This document shows, piece by piece, positions 1-9,870 of a DNA stretch of 64,000 nt. Made by a program: the position numbers and the translations under genes. Source of the stretch: Flavobacterium sp. (GTDB lineage Bacteria > Bacteroidota > Bacteroidia > Flavobacteriales > Flavobacteriaceae); the NCBI RefSeq assembly GCF_024710485.1, contig NZ_JANJUQ010000031.1, positions 80,816-144,815 on the forward strand. Reading direction: 5' to 3'. The stretch's first letter is position 1. Each line of letters starts with the position of its first letter. The notes beneath the pieces were generated by a model. That model had not been told where the DNA came from and made no database searches. It saw nothing but the letters and a program-made list of their open reading frames with translations.

Positions 1-1
1 A

Positions 2-217
2 GAGCAAATTAAATATTCCTTGAACAACGAACTAGTTTCTTCGGATATCGTAGGCACTTCTGCCCCGTCGATTTTCGACAGTAATGCGACCATCGTTTCG
101 GGAGACGGAAAAAATATCGTGCTTTATGTTTGGTACGACAACGAATACGGCTACAGCCACCAAGTAATTCGTTTGGCCAAATACATTGCCAAAGTAAGAC
201 GCTATACTTATTATTAA
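2..217 (+). CDS. gap: Glyceraldehyde-3-phosphate dehydrogenase, C-terminal fragment (5' end outside window)
   Basis: The last 71 codons of a gene that begins before the window. The residues NEYGYSHQVIRLAKYIAKVR near the end correspond to the conserved NEWGYS-type segment of the GAPDH catalytic domain. The family oxidises glyceraldehyde 3-phosphate to 1,3-bisphosphoglycerate with NAD(P) in glycolysis and gluconeogenesis. The catalytic Cys and the cofactor domain lie outside the window, so cofactor preference and total length cannot be judged. Flavobacteria often carry a long GAPDH variant as well as the short one. A terminator follows directly. The open frame runs back to base 2 with no internal ATG. 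Confidence 0.85.
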   Translation, partial: EQIKYSLNNELVSSDIVGTSAPSIFDSNATIVSGDGKNIVLYVWYDNEYGYSHQVIRLAKYIAKVRRYTYY

Positions 218-239
218 TAGGCAAGATTAATTCATTTCA

Positions 240-280
240 AAAATCTCGTTTTTCCGGTAGGGTCAAACGAGATTTTTTTG
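240..280 (+). terminator. Rho-independent terminator after gap
   Basis: An 11-bp stem (AAATCTCGTTT with AAACGAGATTT, 241-251 and 265-275) encloses a 13-nt loop and runs into a T tract, 23 nt after the gap stop codon. Confidence 0.85.
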
Positions 281-370
281 TTACCATTCATATAAATTGT
301 TAATAAAATTAAGTTTTAGAAAAATATTTACTATTTTTCGCCATCCAAAACAAAGCCCTCTAACCTGCTT

Positions 371-742
371 ATGAAAAAGCTACTTTTAAGTTTATCAATT
401 CTGACTTGTTTTGCGTTCTCCAATGAAGAGCCTAAAGTCAGTACTTACAATTACGGTCACAACGGTATGGAATATGTGGCACGCAACAAAAACGGAACCG
501 TCATCATCAGTACTTTCAATTCGAAAATGACGATTCGTCAAGAAATAGCCACTCGCATTTATGAAATGTACATCGATAAAAAATTAGAGAGCGATAAAAT
601 CATAACCGTCTTCGGCTCCGAAGCCGATGTAACCGGAAAATGCATCATCAGAAAAAAAGACAACTTAACCACAGTCGATTTTTATTACGAAAGCGTACTT
701 TGGTGTTCCGGACACAAGGAAATTTATCAAAAGAAAGCATAA
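371..742 (+). CDS. Small exported protein of unknown function
   Basis: 123 residues. The N-terminus (MKKLLLSLSILTCFAFS) is a signal peptide, with probable cleavage around residue 17-18, leaving a mature protein of about 105 residues. I do not recognise a family. The mature part is mixed alpha/beta, with one Cys in the middle (VTGKCIIRKK) and one near the end (SVLWCSGHKE), which could pair as a disulfide. It stands alone between the gap terminator and a terminator shared with the convergent aconitase gene, so it is probably monocistronic. A weak -7-like box (TATTTTTC, 332-339) lies upstream without a clear -33 partner. The ATG at 371 directly precedes the signal peptide, so the start is secure. 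Confidence 0.7.
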   Translation: MKKLLLSLSILTCFAFSNEEPKVSTYNYGHNGMEYVARNKNGTVIISTFNSKMTIRQEIATRIYEMYIDKKLESDKIITVFGSEADVTGKCIIRKKDNLTTVDFYYESVLWCSGHKEIYQKKA

Positions 743-743
743 T

Positions 744-776
744 AAAAAAGCTCAACATTTAGTTGAGCTTTTTTTA
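744..776. terminator. Bidirectional terminator
   Basis: AAAAAGCTCAAC and its complement GTTGAGCTTTTT flank a short loop (ATTTA), with an A run before and a T run after. It sits between two convergent genes and can serve both strands. Confidence 0.85.
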
Positions 777-797
777 TATTCAGTTCCAAATAATAGC

Positions 798-3062
798 TTA
801 GGCTTTTCCGGCAGCAATCAAGTTCAAAGCTGAACCGGCTACAAACCAGCCAATCTGACTTTCGTTGTACGTGTGGTTGGCCAAGATGATGTCTTTAGAA
901 CCATCCGCATGAACAAACTCTAACGTTAACGGTTTGCCCGGAGCAAATTCGGTTAAATCTAAGAAATTGATAGTATCGTCTTCCTGAATTTTGTCGTAGT
1001 CTGCTTCATTAGCAAAAGTCAAGGCTAACATCCCTTGTTTTTTCAAGTTGGTTTCGTGGATACGAGCAAATGATTTTACCAATACCGCTTTTACACCCAA
1101 GAAACGTGGTTCCATCGCAGCATGCTCACGAGAAGAACCTTCTCCGTAATTGTGATCTCCTACTACTATAGAAGGCACCCCGGCAGCTTTGTAAGCTCTT
1201 TGTACCGCAGGAACAGCATCGTAAGCACCGGTCAATTGGTTTTTCACTTTATTGGCTTCTTGATTGAAAGCATTAATAGCCCCAATCAACATATTGTTGG
1301 AAATGTTGTCCAAGTGTCCGCGGAAACGCAACCAAGGCCCGGCCATCGAAATGTGGTCAGTAGTACATTTACCAAACGCTTTGATTAACAATTTAGCGCC
1401 TGAAATATTATTTCCGTCCCAAGCGTCAAACGGCGCTAACAATTGCAAACGATCAGACGTTGGAGAAACCACAACTTCTACTGATGAACCATCAGCAGCT
1501 GGTGCTTGGAAACCGGCATCTTCTACATCAAAACCTCTTTTCGGTAATTCATCACCCGTTGGCGGATTTAATTTTACCGATTCACCTTTGTCGTTTAACA
1601 AAGTGTCAGTGATTGGATTGAAAGACAAATCTCCGGAGATAGCCAAAGCAGCTACCATTTCAGGCGAAGTTACAAACGCATGTGTATTCGGGTTACCGTC
1701 AGCACGTTTAGAGAAGTTACGGTTGAACGAGTGAACAATGGTATTCTTTTCACCTTTATCCGCTCCGGCTCTGTCCCACTGTCCGATACAAGGTCCGCAA
1801 GCATTGGTAAATACTTTAGTCCCCATTTTTTCGAAAGTAGCAATGATGCCGTCTCTTTCAATAGTATAACGAATTTGCTCAGAACCCGGATTGATTCCGA
1901 ATTCGGCTTTAGGCGTAATGCCGTGCGCTACAGCTTGCTCAACAATAGAAGCAGCGCGCGCCATATCTTCGTAAGAAGAGTTGGTACAAGAACCAATCAA
2001 TCCCCACTCTACTTTTAACGGCCATCCGTTAGCAGTAGCTTCTTCTTTCATTTTAGACACAGGCGTTCCTCTGTCCGGAGTGAAAGGTCCGTTGATATGC
2101 GGCTCTAATTCAGATAAATTGATTTCGATCAATTGGTCGAAGTAATCGGCAGGATTAGCATACACTTCGGCATCGGCCGTTAAGTAAGAAGCTACTTTAT
2201 CAGCGGCATTTACCACGTCTTGACGACCGGTAGCAGCCAAGTATCTTCTCATAGAATCGTCGTAACCGAAAGTGGAAGTAGTCGCCCCAATTTCAGCACC
2301 CATATTACAAATGGTTCCTTTTCCGGTACACGACATAGACGTAGCACCTTCTCCAAAATATTCAACAATAGCACCGGTTCCTCCTTTTACGGTAAGGATA
2401 TCGGCCACTTTTAAGATAACGTCCTTAGGCGCAGTCCAACCGTTTAATTTTCCTGTCAATTTTACCCCAATTAATTTAGGGAATTTCAACTCCCATGACA
2501 TGCCCGACATTACGTCTACAGCATCGGCACCACCAACACCAATGGCTAACATACCTAAACCACCGGCGTTAACCGTATGCGAATCGGTACCTATCATCAT
2601 TCCGCCCGGGAACGCATAATTTTCTAAAACGATTTGGTGTATAATTCCTGAACCCGGTTTCCAAAACCCGATTCCGTATTTGTTAGACACCGAAGACAAA
2701 AAGTCGAATACTTCTTTAGACTGCGTATTGGCTACGGCCAAATCAGTCTTTGCTCCTACTTTGGCTTGGATCAAGTGGTCACAGTGAACCGTAGTAGGAA
2801 CCGCTACTTTGCTTTTTCCGGCGTGCATAAATTGCAACAAAGCCATTTGAGCCGTAGCATCTTGACAAGCCACTCTGTCCGGAGCAAAGTCAACGTAATC
2901 TTTGCCTCGGGTAAAAGATTGAGAAGGCATCCCTTCCCATAAATGCGAATATAAAATCTTTTCAGATAACGTAAGCGGACGCCCAACCAACTCGCGTGCT
3001 TTGTCTACACGAGCAGCCATGTTGGCATACACTTTTTCAATCATTTCAATATCAAAAGCCAT
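798..3062 (-). CDS. acnA: Aconitate hydratase (mitochondrial-type aconitase)
   Basis: 754 residues, the usual length of the mitochondrial-type aconitase found in Bacteroidetes. It interconverts citrate and isocitrate through cis-aconitate in the TCA cycle. The three [4Fe-4S] ligands are visible as Cys359 (GSCTNSS) and Cys422/Cys425 (ACGPCIGQW). The GTDSHT loop is at 158-163 and the active-site Ser motif [10 protein letters not shown] is at about 640-649 in the C-terminal swivelling domain. All hallmark motifs are present and there is no frameshift. It is transcribed alone, with a perfect -7 box 29 nt before the ATG, and ends at a bidirectional terminator. The symbol is approximate, because this subfamily is not the same as E. 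coli AcnA. Confidence 0.95.
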   Translation of the reverse strand: MAFDIEMIEKVYANMAARVDKARELVGRPLTLSEKILYSHLWEGMPSQSFTRGKDYVDFAPDRVACQDATAQMALLQFMHAGKSKVAVPTTVHCDHLIQAKVGAKTDLAVANTQSKEVFDFLSSVSNKYGIGFWKPGSGIIHQIVLENYAFPGGMMIGTDSHTVNAGGLGMLAIGVGGADAVDVMSGMSWELKFPKLIGVKLTGKLNGWTAPKDVILKVADILTVKGGTGAIVEYFGEGATSMSCTGKGTICNMGAEIGATTSTFGYDDSMRRYLAATGRQDVVNAADKVASYLTADAEVYANPADYFDQLIEINLSELEPHINGPFTPDRGTPVSKMKEEATANGWPLKVEWGLIGSCTNSSYEDMARAASIVEQAVAHGITPKAEFGINPGSEQIRYTIERDGIIATFEKMGTKVFTNACGPCIGQWDRAGADKGEKNTIVHSFNRNFSKRADGNPNTHAFVTSPEMVAALAISGDLSFNPITDTLLNDKGESVKLNPPTGDELPKRGFDVEDAGFQAPAADGSSVEVVVSPTSDRLQLLAPFDAWDGNNISGAKLLIKAFGKCTTDHISMAGPWLRFRGHLDNISNNMLIGAINAFNQEANKVKNQLTGAYDAVPAVQRAYKAAGVPSIVVGDHNYGEGSSREHAAMEPRFLGVKAVLVKSFARIHETNLKKQGMLALTFANEADYDKIQEDDTINFLDLTEFAPGKPLTLEFVHADGSKDIILANHTYNESQIGWFVAGSALNLIAAGKA

Positions 3063-3090
3063 AATAAAACGGGTTAATTTGTTTGCCTCG

Positions 3091-3098
3091 CAAATTTA
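3091..3098 (-). promoter_or_regulatory. -7 promoter box for aconitase
   Basis: On the minus strand this reads TAAATTTG, an exact TAnnTTTG Bacteroidetes -7 element 29 nt before the acn start codon. I see no clear TTG at the -33 distance, so the core promoter is only partly supported. Confidence 0.55.
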
Positions 3099-3227
3099 CG
3101 AAAACGTTGTACTTCTGGAAAGTTTTTGCTGAAATATGTTGAGCCAAACCGCTGTTTTAAGGAAAAGTAATTTTTGACACTTCTTTTTTGACAATAACGT
3201 ATTTTAAAAGTCAAAAAATAGCAATTA

Positions 3228-4355
3228 TTAATTTTTATCCCTCAAATTCATCATCGGTAACTCGTAAAAACGGTAAAGTAAGTAACTCAAAACTAAGGTG
3301 ATTGTAAAATAGCCGATGACAAAAAGACTCACCTCAAAAACATCTTGAACGTCATAAGAAAGATATTGCTTCATCAACAATAAAATCACACTGTAATGCA
3401 ATAAATACATCGAATAAGAAACTTTACTGAGAAACACTATCGGCTTTTCCCAAAACAAGTTACTGCCTTTCCATTCGGATAAATACGGTAAAAAACAGGC
3501 CACCGCAACCGATAACAAAGGCAAGTAAAAAACATGCCACCACAACGGCTTCGCTTCTATTACCCAACCCAATGAACCGAGGACAAAAAACTGAAAAAAG
3601 AAAAGCAACACACCAACAACCACAAACATCATCTTGTACTTGCGCCACAGCGTCATAAAATTAAAATAAATCCAACTGCACAAAACGCCAATAAAAATGC
3701 TGTCCAAACGGTAAATCACCACGGCTTTAAGGGATAAGTTCCACTGGGCTAAAGTGGTGTTTTGAGTAGTAGCATGGTAATACAGCTTAGTGCCGATGAA
3801 GACCAAAATCAGCGTCAAAACCGCTCCTAAAAAAAAGCGAGAACGGTTTTTAACAGCAACGAGCCTACCCAAAACCAGTAAAAAAAAAGGCAACACTATA
3901 TACGCGAACTCCTCAACCGAAAGACTCCAGGATTCCGGAAAAAAAGGCAACATGGTAGTGTTGAAATTCTGCAAAAAGAAAAAGTATTGCCACCACGACA
4001 AAGCAGCATAGCCTATCACAGAAGCAAGAATCAAATTAAGGACTAAAACCAAGAAATAATTGGGTAACGTTCGGTACCATCTTCGCTTTAGAAAAAAGAA
4101 AACAGTGGCCAAATTAAAATCGGATGTCAGGTACAATTGGTATAAAATCTTACCTATCAGAAAACCACTCAACACAAAAAAAACCTCTACTCCTAAAAAA
4201 CCGAACAACTCCAACAATTGAAACAACAAGCCTTCACCTTTAGGCACTATCCAAAGGCAATGACCAACCACCACCATCAAAATAGCTGTGGCTCGCATCA
4301 AGTCGAGACCAAAAATCCTGTGGGCAATAGTGTTCGAACTTATTATTTTATTCAT
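3228..4355 (-). CDS. Acyltransferase 3 family membrane protein (OafA/YrhL-like)
   Basis: 375 residues with about ten hydrophobic segments. The N-terminal FGLDLMRATAILMVVVGH carries the Arg and His positions conserved in acyltransferase-3 proteins, followed by FFVLSGFLIG, another family hallmark. Members O-acylate sugars of lipopolysaccharide, exopolysaccharide or peptidoglycan at the inner membrane; the substrate here cannot be read from sequence. It is the last gene behind a MoxR ATPase, 31 nt downstream, so it may be the tail of the PPIase-moxR transcript. No glycosyltransferase or O-antigen genes are nearby. The region between this start and the aconitase promoter holds no other gene. Confidence 0.85.
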   Translation of the reverse strand: MNKIISSNTIAHRIFGLDLMRATAILMVVVGHCLWIVPKGEGLLFQLLELFGFLGVEVFFVLSGFLIGKILYQLYLTSDFNLATVFFFLKRRWYRTLPNYFLVLVLNLILASVIGYAALSWWQYFFFLQNFNTTMLPFFPESWSLSVEEFAYIVLPFFLLVLGRLVAVKNRSRFFLGAVLTLILVFIGTKLYYHATTQNTTLAQWNLSLKAVVIYRLDSIFIGVLCSWIYFNFMTLWRKYKMMFVVVGVLLFFFQFFVLGSLGWVIEAKPLWWHVFYLPLLSVAVACFLPYLSEWKGSNLFWEKPIVFLSKVSYSMYLLHYSVILLLMKQYLSYDVQDVFEVSLFVIGYFTITLVLSYLLYRFYELPMMNLRDKN

Positions 4356-4386
4356 TCTTTAAATGTAATAAAATAATAAAGTCGGT

Positions 4387-5340
4387 TTACAATAATTGGC
4401 TAATGATTTGCTCTTCTGAAATGCCTTCAGCGTCAGCTTTGTAGTTTTTGATAATTCTGTGGCGCAAAATGCCGGTGGCTACGGCTTTGACATCTTCAAT
4501 ATCCGGCGAAAATTTACCATTAAAGGCGGCATGGGCTTTGGCTGCCAAAATAAGGTTTTGAGAAGCACGAGGTCCTGCACCCCAATCCAAATAGTTGTTC
4601 ACATAATCGGAAGCCAAAGGACTTTTCGGACGGGTTTTACCTACCAACGTCACGGCGTATTCAATCACATTATCGGCTACGGGAACGCGACGAATTAAAT
4701 GTTGGAAATCGATGATTTCCTGAGCGGTAAACAAAGCATTGATGGTTGGTTTTTCGTCACTGGTAGTACTTTTTACCACTTGCACTTCTTCTTCGTATGT
4801 AGGATATTCCAATTTAATGGCAAACATAAAACGGTCCAATTGCGCTTCCGGTAACGGATAAGTTCCCTCCTGCTCAATAGGGTTTTGGGTAGCCAAAACA
4901 AAGTACGGCAACGACAATTTGTAGTTCTGACCGGCTATGGTAACCGAACGCTCCTGCATCGCTTCGAGCAAAGCCGCTTGGGTTTTAGGCGGCGTTCTGT
5001 TTATCTCGTCAGCCAAAATGATATTGGAAAAAATCGGTCCTTTGATAAACTTGAATTGACGGTTTTCATCTAAAATTTCACTCCCTAAAATATCCGAAGG
5101 CATCAAATCCGGGGTAAACTGTATGCGCTTGAAATCTAAGCCCAAGGCCTGAGCCAAGGTATTAACCATTAAAGTCTTAGCCAAACCGGGAACACCCACC
5201 AAAAGCGCGTGTCCGCCCGAGAAGATACTCAGTAAAATCTGGTCCACTACGGCTTCCTGGCCGACAATGATTTTGGCAATCTCTTTCTTAAGTTCGATTC
5301 TTTTTTGAACTAAATTTTGAATGGCAGCTACATCAGACAT
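4387..5340 (-). CDS. MoxR family AAA+ ATPase
   Basis: 317 residues. Walker A is GVPGLAKT (49-56), Walker B is IILADE (107-112), and the sensor-1 region is ATQNP (150-154), followed by the EGTYPLPEAQLDRF stretch typical of MoxR proteins. MoxR ATPases act as chaperone-like factors, usually with VWA-domain and DUF58 proteins encoded next to them. Here no VWA or DUF58 gene follows; an acyltransferase does. The upstream neighbours are periplasmic foldases, 66 nt away on the same strand, which fits a link to envelope protein maturation, but this is inference. The gene is full length and intact. Confidence 0.93.
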   Translation of the reverse strand: MSDVAAIQNLVQKRIELKKEIAKIIVGQEAVVDQILLSIFSGGHALLVGVPGLAKTLMVNTLAQALGLDFKRIQFTPDLMPSDILGSEILDENRQFKFIKGPIFSNIILADEINRTPPKTQAALLEAMQERSVTIAGQNYKLSLPYFVLATQNPIEQEGTYPLPEAQLDRFMFAIKLEYPTYEEEVQVVKSTTSDEKPTINALFTAQEIIDFQHLIRRVPVADNVIEYAVTLVGKTRPKSPLASDYVNNYLDWGAGPRASQNLILAAKAHAAFNGKFSPDIEDVKAVATGILRHRIIKNYKADAEGISEEQIISQLL

Positions 5341-5406
5341 TTGACTTTGGATTTATGAGGTTGGTATTAAATTTTAGAAGTCCAAGATATGGTAATAAAC
5401 GGCAAA

Positions 5407-6813
5407 CTATTTTTTAAGCCAATTGTTGATAAACAAACAATCTCTGTATTCGCCGTTGATTTTAATGTAGGTTTCCTTGATTTTTTCTTCCGTCCATTTA
5501 GCGATCGCTTTGATTTGTTTTTCTTTAAGCGCTAACTCTTTAATTTTGGTATAATCTTTTGCGTAGTCTGCCGTATGCTCATTAATACGATTGGTTACGG
5601 TAATGATTTTGTATTTTTTTCCGGTTCTCGGATCATCATCTAAAATAGGAGCTGTAACCGCACCGTCTTTCAAGTTAGACACTTCGCTGTATAAAGTCGG
5701 ATCCATTTTAGTCAATTCGAAACGCGTGTCTTGTGTTTTCGGATTGATTAACGTTCCGCCGTTGGCTCTGGTTTCTTTCTCGTCAGATAACGTTCTGGCC
5801 GCTTCTGCAAAACTAAGTTCTCCTTTTTCAATACGCGATTTAATAGTTATAATTTTATCACGAGCATCTCTCAAGGCTTGGTCAGATACTTTAGGCATCA
5901 TCAAAATATGACGCAATTCTACTTCTTGTCCTTTAATGCGCTCCACCATAATGATATGGTAACCGTATTCGGTTTCGAATGGTTCCGAAATTTCGCCTTC
6001 GCCCAAACTAAAGGCCACATCTTTAAACTCTTTTACGAATTGCGTCTTGCGGTTTATCTTGTAAAATCCGCCGTTAGCAGCCGAACCACGGTCATCGGAA
6101 TAAATAACCGCACGGGTTTTAAAACTCGCTCCGGCCAGTACTTCCTCTTTGATTTCTTTAAGTCGGCGTATAACCCTTTGTTTCTCTTCCTCGGTAACCT
6201 TTGGGATAACTACAATTTGAGCCACTTCCATTTCGGCACCGAAAACCGGCAATTCATCTTGTGGAATCGATTTAAAAAACGTACGGGTTTCTTCCGGCGT
6301 AATTTCTACAGCCTCCACAATTTTTCTTCGCATTTCACCCGACAATTTGTTGCTTTTAATGATGTCAAACAAATCAGTTCTGAAATCTTCCTCACTGTCT
6401 TTTTTGAAATACTGAATTACCTTATCCATCGTGCCCAATTGCTCCACCATGTAGGCAATTTGTTCAGCCATTTTCTCTCTCACTTCTTCATCCTTAACCA
6501 CTATACTGTCTTGAATAGCTTGGTGAGCATACAATTTGTCTTCCAACAAACTCCCTAACATTTGACAACGGCTGATATCTTTAACAGACTGACCTTGACT
6601 GGCCAATTCCAGGTAGGCTTTATCCACATCCGAATCCAATACCAAATAATCACCTACTGTAGCGATGATACCATCCACTTTTAACTTCTTCGAAGTATTA
6701 ACTTGAGGTTTGGCTTTTACACTGTCTTTTATAATTTCTTGAGCATTCAGCGAACCAACGGAACAGAGCAATGCTACTACAGCTAAGGTTAGTTGGTTAT
6801 TTATAAATTTCAT
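5407..6813 (-). CDS. surA: SurA-like periplasmic peptidyl-prolyl isomerase with two parvulin domains
   Basis: 468 residues from the ATG at 6813. A longer frame reaches 6855, but its first 14 codons lie inside the upstream gene and precede a signal peptide (MKFINNQLTLAVVALLCSVG, cleavage near residue 24), so 6813 is chosen; it overlaps the upstream gene by 17 nt. An N-terminal helical chaperone region (about 45-180) precedes two parvulin-like domains (about 195-295 and 298-410). The first keeps the GYHIIMVE ending typical of rotamase folds. SurA escorts unfolded outer-membrane proteins through the periplasm, which suits an organism rich in SusC and porins. It is the third gene of the foldase operon. 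Confidence 0.9.
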   Translation of the reverse strand: MKFINNQLTLAVVALLCSVGSLNAQEIIKDSVKAKPQVNTSKKLKVDGIIATVGDYLVLDSDVDKAYLELASQGQSVKDISRCQMLGSLLEDKLYAHQAIQDSIVVKDEEVREKMAEQIAYMVEQLGTMDKVIQYFKKDSEEDFRTDLFDIIKSNKLSGEMRRKIVEAVEITPEETRTFFKSIPQDELPVFGAEMEVAQIVVIPKVTEEEKQRVIRRLKEIKEEVLAGASFKTRAVIYSDDRGSAANGGFYKINRKTQFVKEFKDVAFSLGEGEISEPFETEYGYHIIMVERIKGQEVELRHILMMPKVSDQALRDARDKIITIKSRIEKGELSFAEAARTLSDEKETRANGGTLINPKTQDTRFELTKMDPTLYSEVSNLKDGAVTAPILDDDPRTGKKYKIITVTNRINEHTADYAKDYTKIKELALKEKQIKAIAKWTEEKIKETYIKINGEYRDCLFINNWLKK

Positions 6814-7645
6814 AATCATTGTTTTTAATGGCATCATCGGTGATTTCTTTTTCAAACTGCTTTATTAATTCTAATTTTCTTTTGTTAAGGATTACTTCCT
6901 TCAGGGTTGGCTTGATATATTCAAATGGCGAAATTTGATTTTTATCAATCACATTGGTTATTTTAATCAAATACACATCGTCGTTCGATTGTATTTCGGC
7001 TCTTTTTCCGGGACGAATAATCTCATCTCTGTTGTCCGGGTTTATGACCGGTAATTTGTAATATACCTGACTCATATCAACCCAAACCGAATCATTCATA
7101 GCAAAACTTTTAAATTGCAAGCCATAAGTATCCCAGAACTTTTGGTCTTTCTTACTGTAATTAAAGAACTTGTTTCTGATAGTAGCAAAACGCGGATTGT
7201 CTTTGGTCAAATTGATAAAACGCAAACGTACTAAAGTAGTATTGGTTTTAAAATTATCTTTATTCTCCTCGTAATACTGTTTTAATTCCTCCTCCGTTAC
7301 TAAAGTATCAACGGTGTTTCTCACCACCTCTTCAATATAAGCCTTAGTGTACAAATCAATTTTGTATTGTTTGATCAAAGCGTTGTACTCGCTTTTCTTT
7401 TTATCGCTCAAATTGCGCTCAGCCGCTTCAATAAGCAGTTTTTGACTCGCCCATCGATTGATAAAATCCCGGACTAACAGTATGCTGTCTGCCTTGGAAG
7501 TTCCTGCCGGAACTAACGTAGCTATATCGCTTTTGTACAAATAGTTTTTCCCGACTCTGGCTATCGACTCCGGTTTTTTTTCGGGCTTGAAATAATTACA
7601 AGAACCCAATAAAAACATCAGCAAAAAAAAACTACTTCTAATCAT
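6797..7645 (-). CDS. Lipoprotein between two PPIases, probable foldase-related protein
   Basis: 282 residues. The N-terminus MIRSSFFLLMFLLGSC is a lipoprotein signal with the acylated Cys at residue 16. The body resembles the helical N-terminal part of SurA/PpiC proteins (a VTEEELKQYYEENKDNF segment), but I see no complete parvulin catalytic domain, only a short region of FEYIKPTLKEVI type at the end. It is joined to its upstream neighbour with no spacing and overlaps surA by 17 nt, so the three are surely co-transcribed. The likely role is a membrane-anchored partner of the flanking isomerases in outer-membrane protein biogenesis; this is inferred from context. Databases may simply label it peptidyl-prolyl isomerase or hypothetical. 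Confidence 0.8.
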   Translation of the reverse strand: MIRSSFFLLMFLLGSCNYFKPEKKPESIARVGKNYLYKSDIATLVPAGTSKADSILLVRDFINRWASQKLLIEAAERNLSDKKKSEYNALIKQYKIDLYTKAYIEEVVRNTVDTLVTEEELKQYYEENKDNFKTNTTLVRLRFINLTKDNPRFATIRNKFFNYSKKDQKFWDTYGLQFKSFAMNDSVWVDMSQVYYKLPVINPDNRDEIIRPGKRAEIQSNDDVYLIKITNVIDKNQISPFEYIKPTLKEVILNKRKLELIKQFEKEITDDAIKNNDYEIYK

Positions 7646-9613
7646 TTAAGGATGCAACTGTTTTTTTACACTTTCAAAAACGTCTTGATTGACTTTTACG
7701 TTAAATTCTTGTTTCAAATCATCAACCCATCTTTGCTCTAAATACTGTTGGTATTCATTAACTACTTTTCCTCTGCATTCTTCTAAAGTCTTTACCTCCT
7801 CAGGCATTACTTTGTCAACTTTTACCACAAAATAATATTCCCCTTCTTTGAAAATATCGGAAATACCCACTTCAAATTGAGTAGCTTTAGGCAAAGCACT
7901 ATTGCCTTCTTCAAATTTTCCGGTATTGGCCATAACGTTCACCACATTCCCAACATTCAACTGATCTTTGATGGTTTGTACATCTTTATTCTTTTTCAAC
8001 AGAGACAAGGCTTTTTTAATGGTCTCCATTTTAGTGGAAGACAAAATGGTAGCTTCTACCCTTTTTTTCCACATATGGTTGAATTTAGTCGAATTGTAAA
8101 AAGTTTGCAAGCCTACCGTATCTGTTTTGGCACGCTCCCAAATTTCTTTTTCCATCAAATCAAACAACAACAAACCATCGCGGTATTCTTCCATCACATA
8201 AGCAAACTCCGGAAACTCAGTCTCCAAATTTTCATCGTAATAAGCCGTTAATTGTTCGTCTAAAAATCTGTCATACAGCGTTTCCATAAGTACCGAAAGC
8301 GGCTTCACTTTCAATCCTGATTTTTGCTGTTTGTCAACAAACTCTAAGAATTTTTTCCCGTCAATTTTTTTAGTGTTGATAGTAAGTAACACACCGGCAT
8401 AATCTTTAGCAGCTTCAGGTTGTGCCCACTTGCTTTCGTAAAAGTCAGCCGTGATCCATTTGGAAACCTGTGCAAACACTTTTGAATCTCTCTTGTAAGT
8501 GTATTGCTTCCTGAGTTTTTCGTTCAGGGAAGCCGTAATCTTTTTGGAGCGATCGTCTTTGCCGATTTTATTTTCCAATTCCGATTTCATTTCAGACAAG
8601 GTCCGCACCGGATGCTTCGCTATCAACTTCACAATATGCCAACCAAACTCGGTTTGAAAAGGCTTAGAAAGATCATTAGGGTTTACTAAAGAAAAAGCCA
8701 CTTCTTCAAAGGCTTCCGAACTCAATTGTCCGGAACCGAATTTATTCAAAACACCGCCTTTAGGCGACGTAGATTTGTCCTCGGAAAATTGTTTGGCTAA
8801 ATCTTCAAATTTTTCCCCTTGTTGGATTTTTTGATAAATTTCATTAATGGTTTGCTCCGGTTTTCCCTGATCGGCATCTTCAGGCTTGGCTTTTAAAATC
8901 ATGATGTGTGCCACGGTCACTTCGCCTCGATTCGGTCTAATATCTTCCACTTTCACTATATGATAACCAAATCGGGTTCTGGTAATTTTAGAAACCTTGC
9001 CCTTTGCAGTATTATAAGCCGCATTTTCAAATCCATAAACCATTCTGAAAGCAGTAAAATAGCCCAAATCGCCTTTGTTTTCCTTAGCCGAAGGATCTTC
9101 GGAATACTGCACCGCTAAGGCCGCAAAATCTTCGCCGGCCTGAGCTCTTTTGGCAATATCTTCAATTTTTTTATAGGCTTTTAAGGTGTCTTCAGGAGAG
9201 GCATTCTCATCTGCTAAAATTAAAATATGGGAGGCTCTTACCTCTTTTTGCAAACGCTGATAAGCTTCCTCTATCAAAGCTTCCGTAATTTTAGTATCGT
9301 TAAAATAGTTTTTGGCCAATTGACTGCGATAGGACTTCAATTCCGATTGGTACTTGGCACTGTTCTGCAAGCCTAATTTGTAGGCTTTATTAACTTTCAA
9401 CTTGTAACCAATAAACAACTCCAAATATTGATTCAAATCTTTTTGAGATTCGTCTTTCACCAAATCTAAGTTTTTCTTGTAAACCCTTGAAAATTCATCG
9501 GTATAATAAGACTTATCATTAATGGTAAACAAAACTTCTTTGGTATTGGTTTGCCCGAAACCGGCTGTAGCCGCTAAAAAAGACAATCCCAAAAAAAACG
9601 ATTTTATACTCAT
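7646..9613 (-). CDS. Periplasmic peptidyl-prolyl isomerase, two parvulin domains plus long C-terminal region
   Basis: 655 residues with a signal peptide (MSIKSFFLGLSFLAATAGFG, cleavage before Gln21). After an N-terminal helical region come two rotamase domains, at about 124-225 (RASHILIL through FGYHIVKVED) and 232-332 (AHIMILKA through FGWHIVKL). The last 320 residues have no recognised catalytic motif and are probably a second chaperone/helical module. The architecture resembles PpiD/SurA-type foldases of Bacteroidetes. It is the first gene of the operon, with a complete promoter at 9704-9733, a leader of about 85 nt, and the next stop/start junction directly abutting. Confidence 0.9.
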   Translation of the reverse strand: MSIKSFFLGLSFLAATAGFGQTNTKEVLFTINDKSYYTDEFSRVYKKNLDLVKDESQKDLNQYLELFIGYKLKVNKAYKLGLQNSAKYQSELKSYRSQLAKNYFNDTKITEALIEEAYQRLQKEVRASHILILADENASPEDTLKAYKKIEDIAKRAQAGEDFAALAVQYSEDPSAKENKGDLGYFTAFRMVYGFENAAYNTAKGKVSKITRTRFGYHIVKVEDIRPNRGEVTVAHIMILKAKPEDADQGKPEQTINEIYQKIQQGEKFEDLAKQFSEDKSTSPKGGVLNKFGSGQLSSEAFEEVAFSLVNPNDLSKPFQTEFGWHIVKLIAKHPVRTLSEMKSELENKIGKDDRSKKITASLNEKLRKQYTYKRDSKVFAQVSKWITADFYESKWAQPEAAKDYAGVLLTINTKKIDGKKFLEFVDKQQKSGLKVKPLSVLMETLYDRFLDEQLTAYYDENLETEFPEFAYVMEEYRDGLLLFDLMEKEIWERAKTDTVGLQTFYNSTKFNHMWKKRVEATILSSTKMETIKKALSLLKKNKDVQTIKDQLNVGNVVNVMANTGKFEEGNSALPKATQFEVGISDIFKEGEYYFVVKVDKVMPEEVKTLEECRGKVVNEYQQYLEQRWVDDLKQEFNVKVNQDVFESVKKQLHP

Positions 9614-9703
9614 ATTGCTTTTGATTTCTTTTTTTAATCAGAATTAAATTTATAGTTAAGGTTCCCTCAAAAAAACACTCGGGTTTATCAAGGTTACAAT
9701 CAA

Positions 9704-9733
9704 CAAAAGTAACAATTCAAACACATTATACAA
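9704..9733 (-). promoter_or_regulatory. Promoter of the PPIase operon
   Basis: On the minus strand TTG (9733-9731), a 19-nt spacer, then TACTTTTG (9711-9704): both Bacteroidetes elements at consensus spacing, about 90 nt before the operon's first ATG. Confidence 0.75.
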
Positions 9734-9839
9734 GTATAGCGCTGACTATTAACAAAATTTTATTAACAGAATTTTAGAACCTTTTTAACCCTAATTAATC
9801 TGCAAAATTGCAACTGCTGGAATTTTGAGTAAATAATAG

Positions 9840-9847
9840 TACTTTTG
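9840..9847 (+). promoter_or_regulatory. -7 promoter box for prfC
   Basis: TACTTTTG matches TAnnTTTG exactly, 23 nt before the prfC ATG. No TTG stands at the normal -33 distance (only CTGG near 9817), so the upstream half is weak. Confidence 0.55.
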
Positions 9848-9870
9848 CAAACCATTTATCAAAAAAATCC

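Noticed and set aside
5878..6558. 226-codon open frame on the plus strand opposite surA
   Set aside because: Mirrors the codon structure of a clear SurA gene; composition is Phe/His-rich, typical of an antisense shadow. No signal, motif or promoter.
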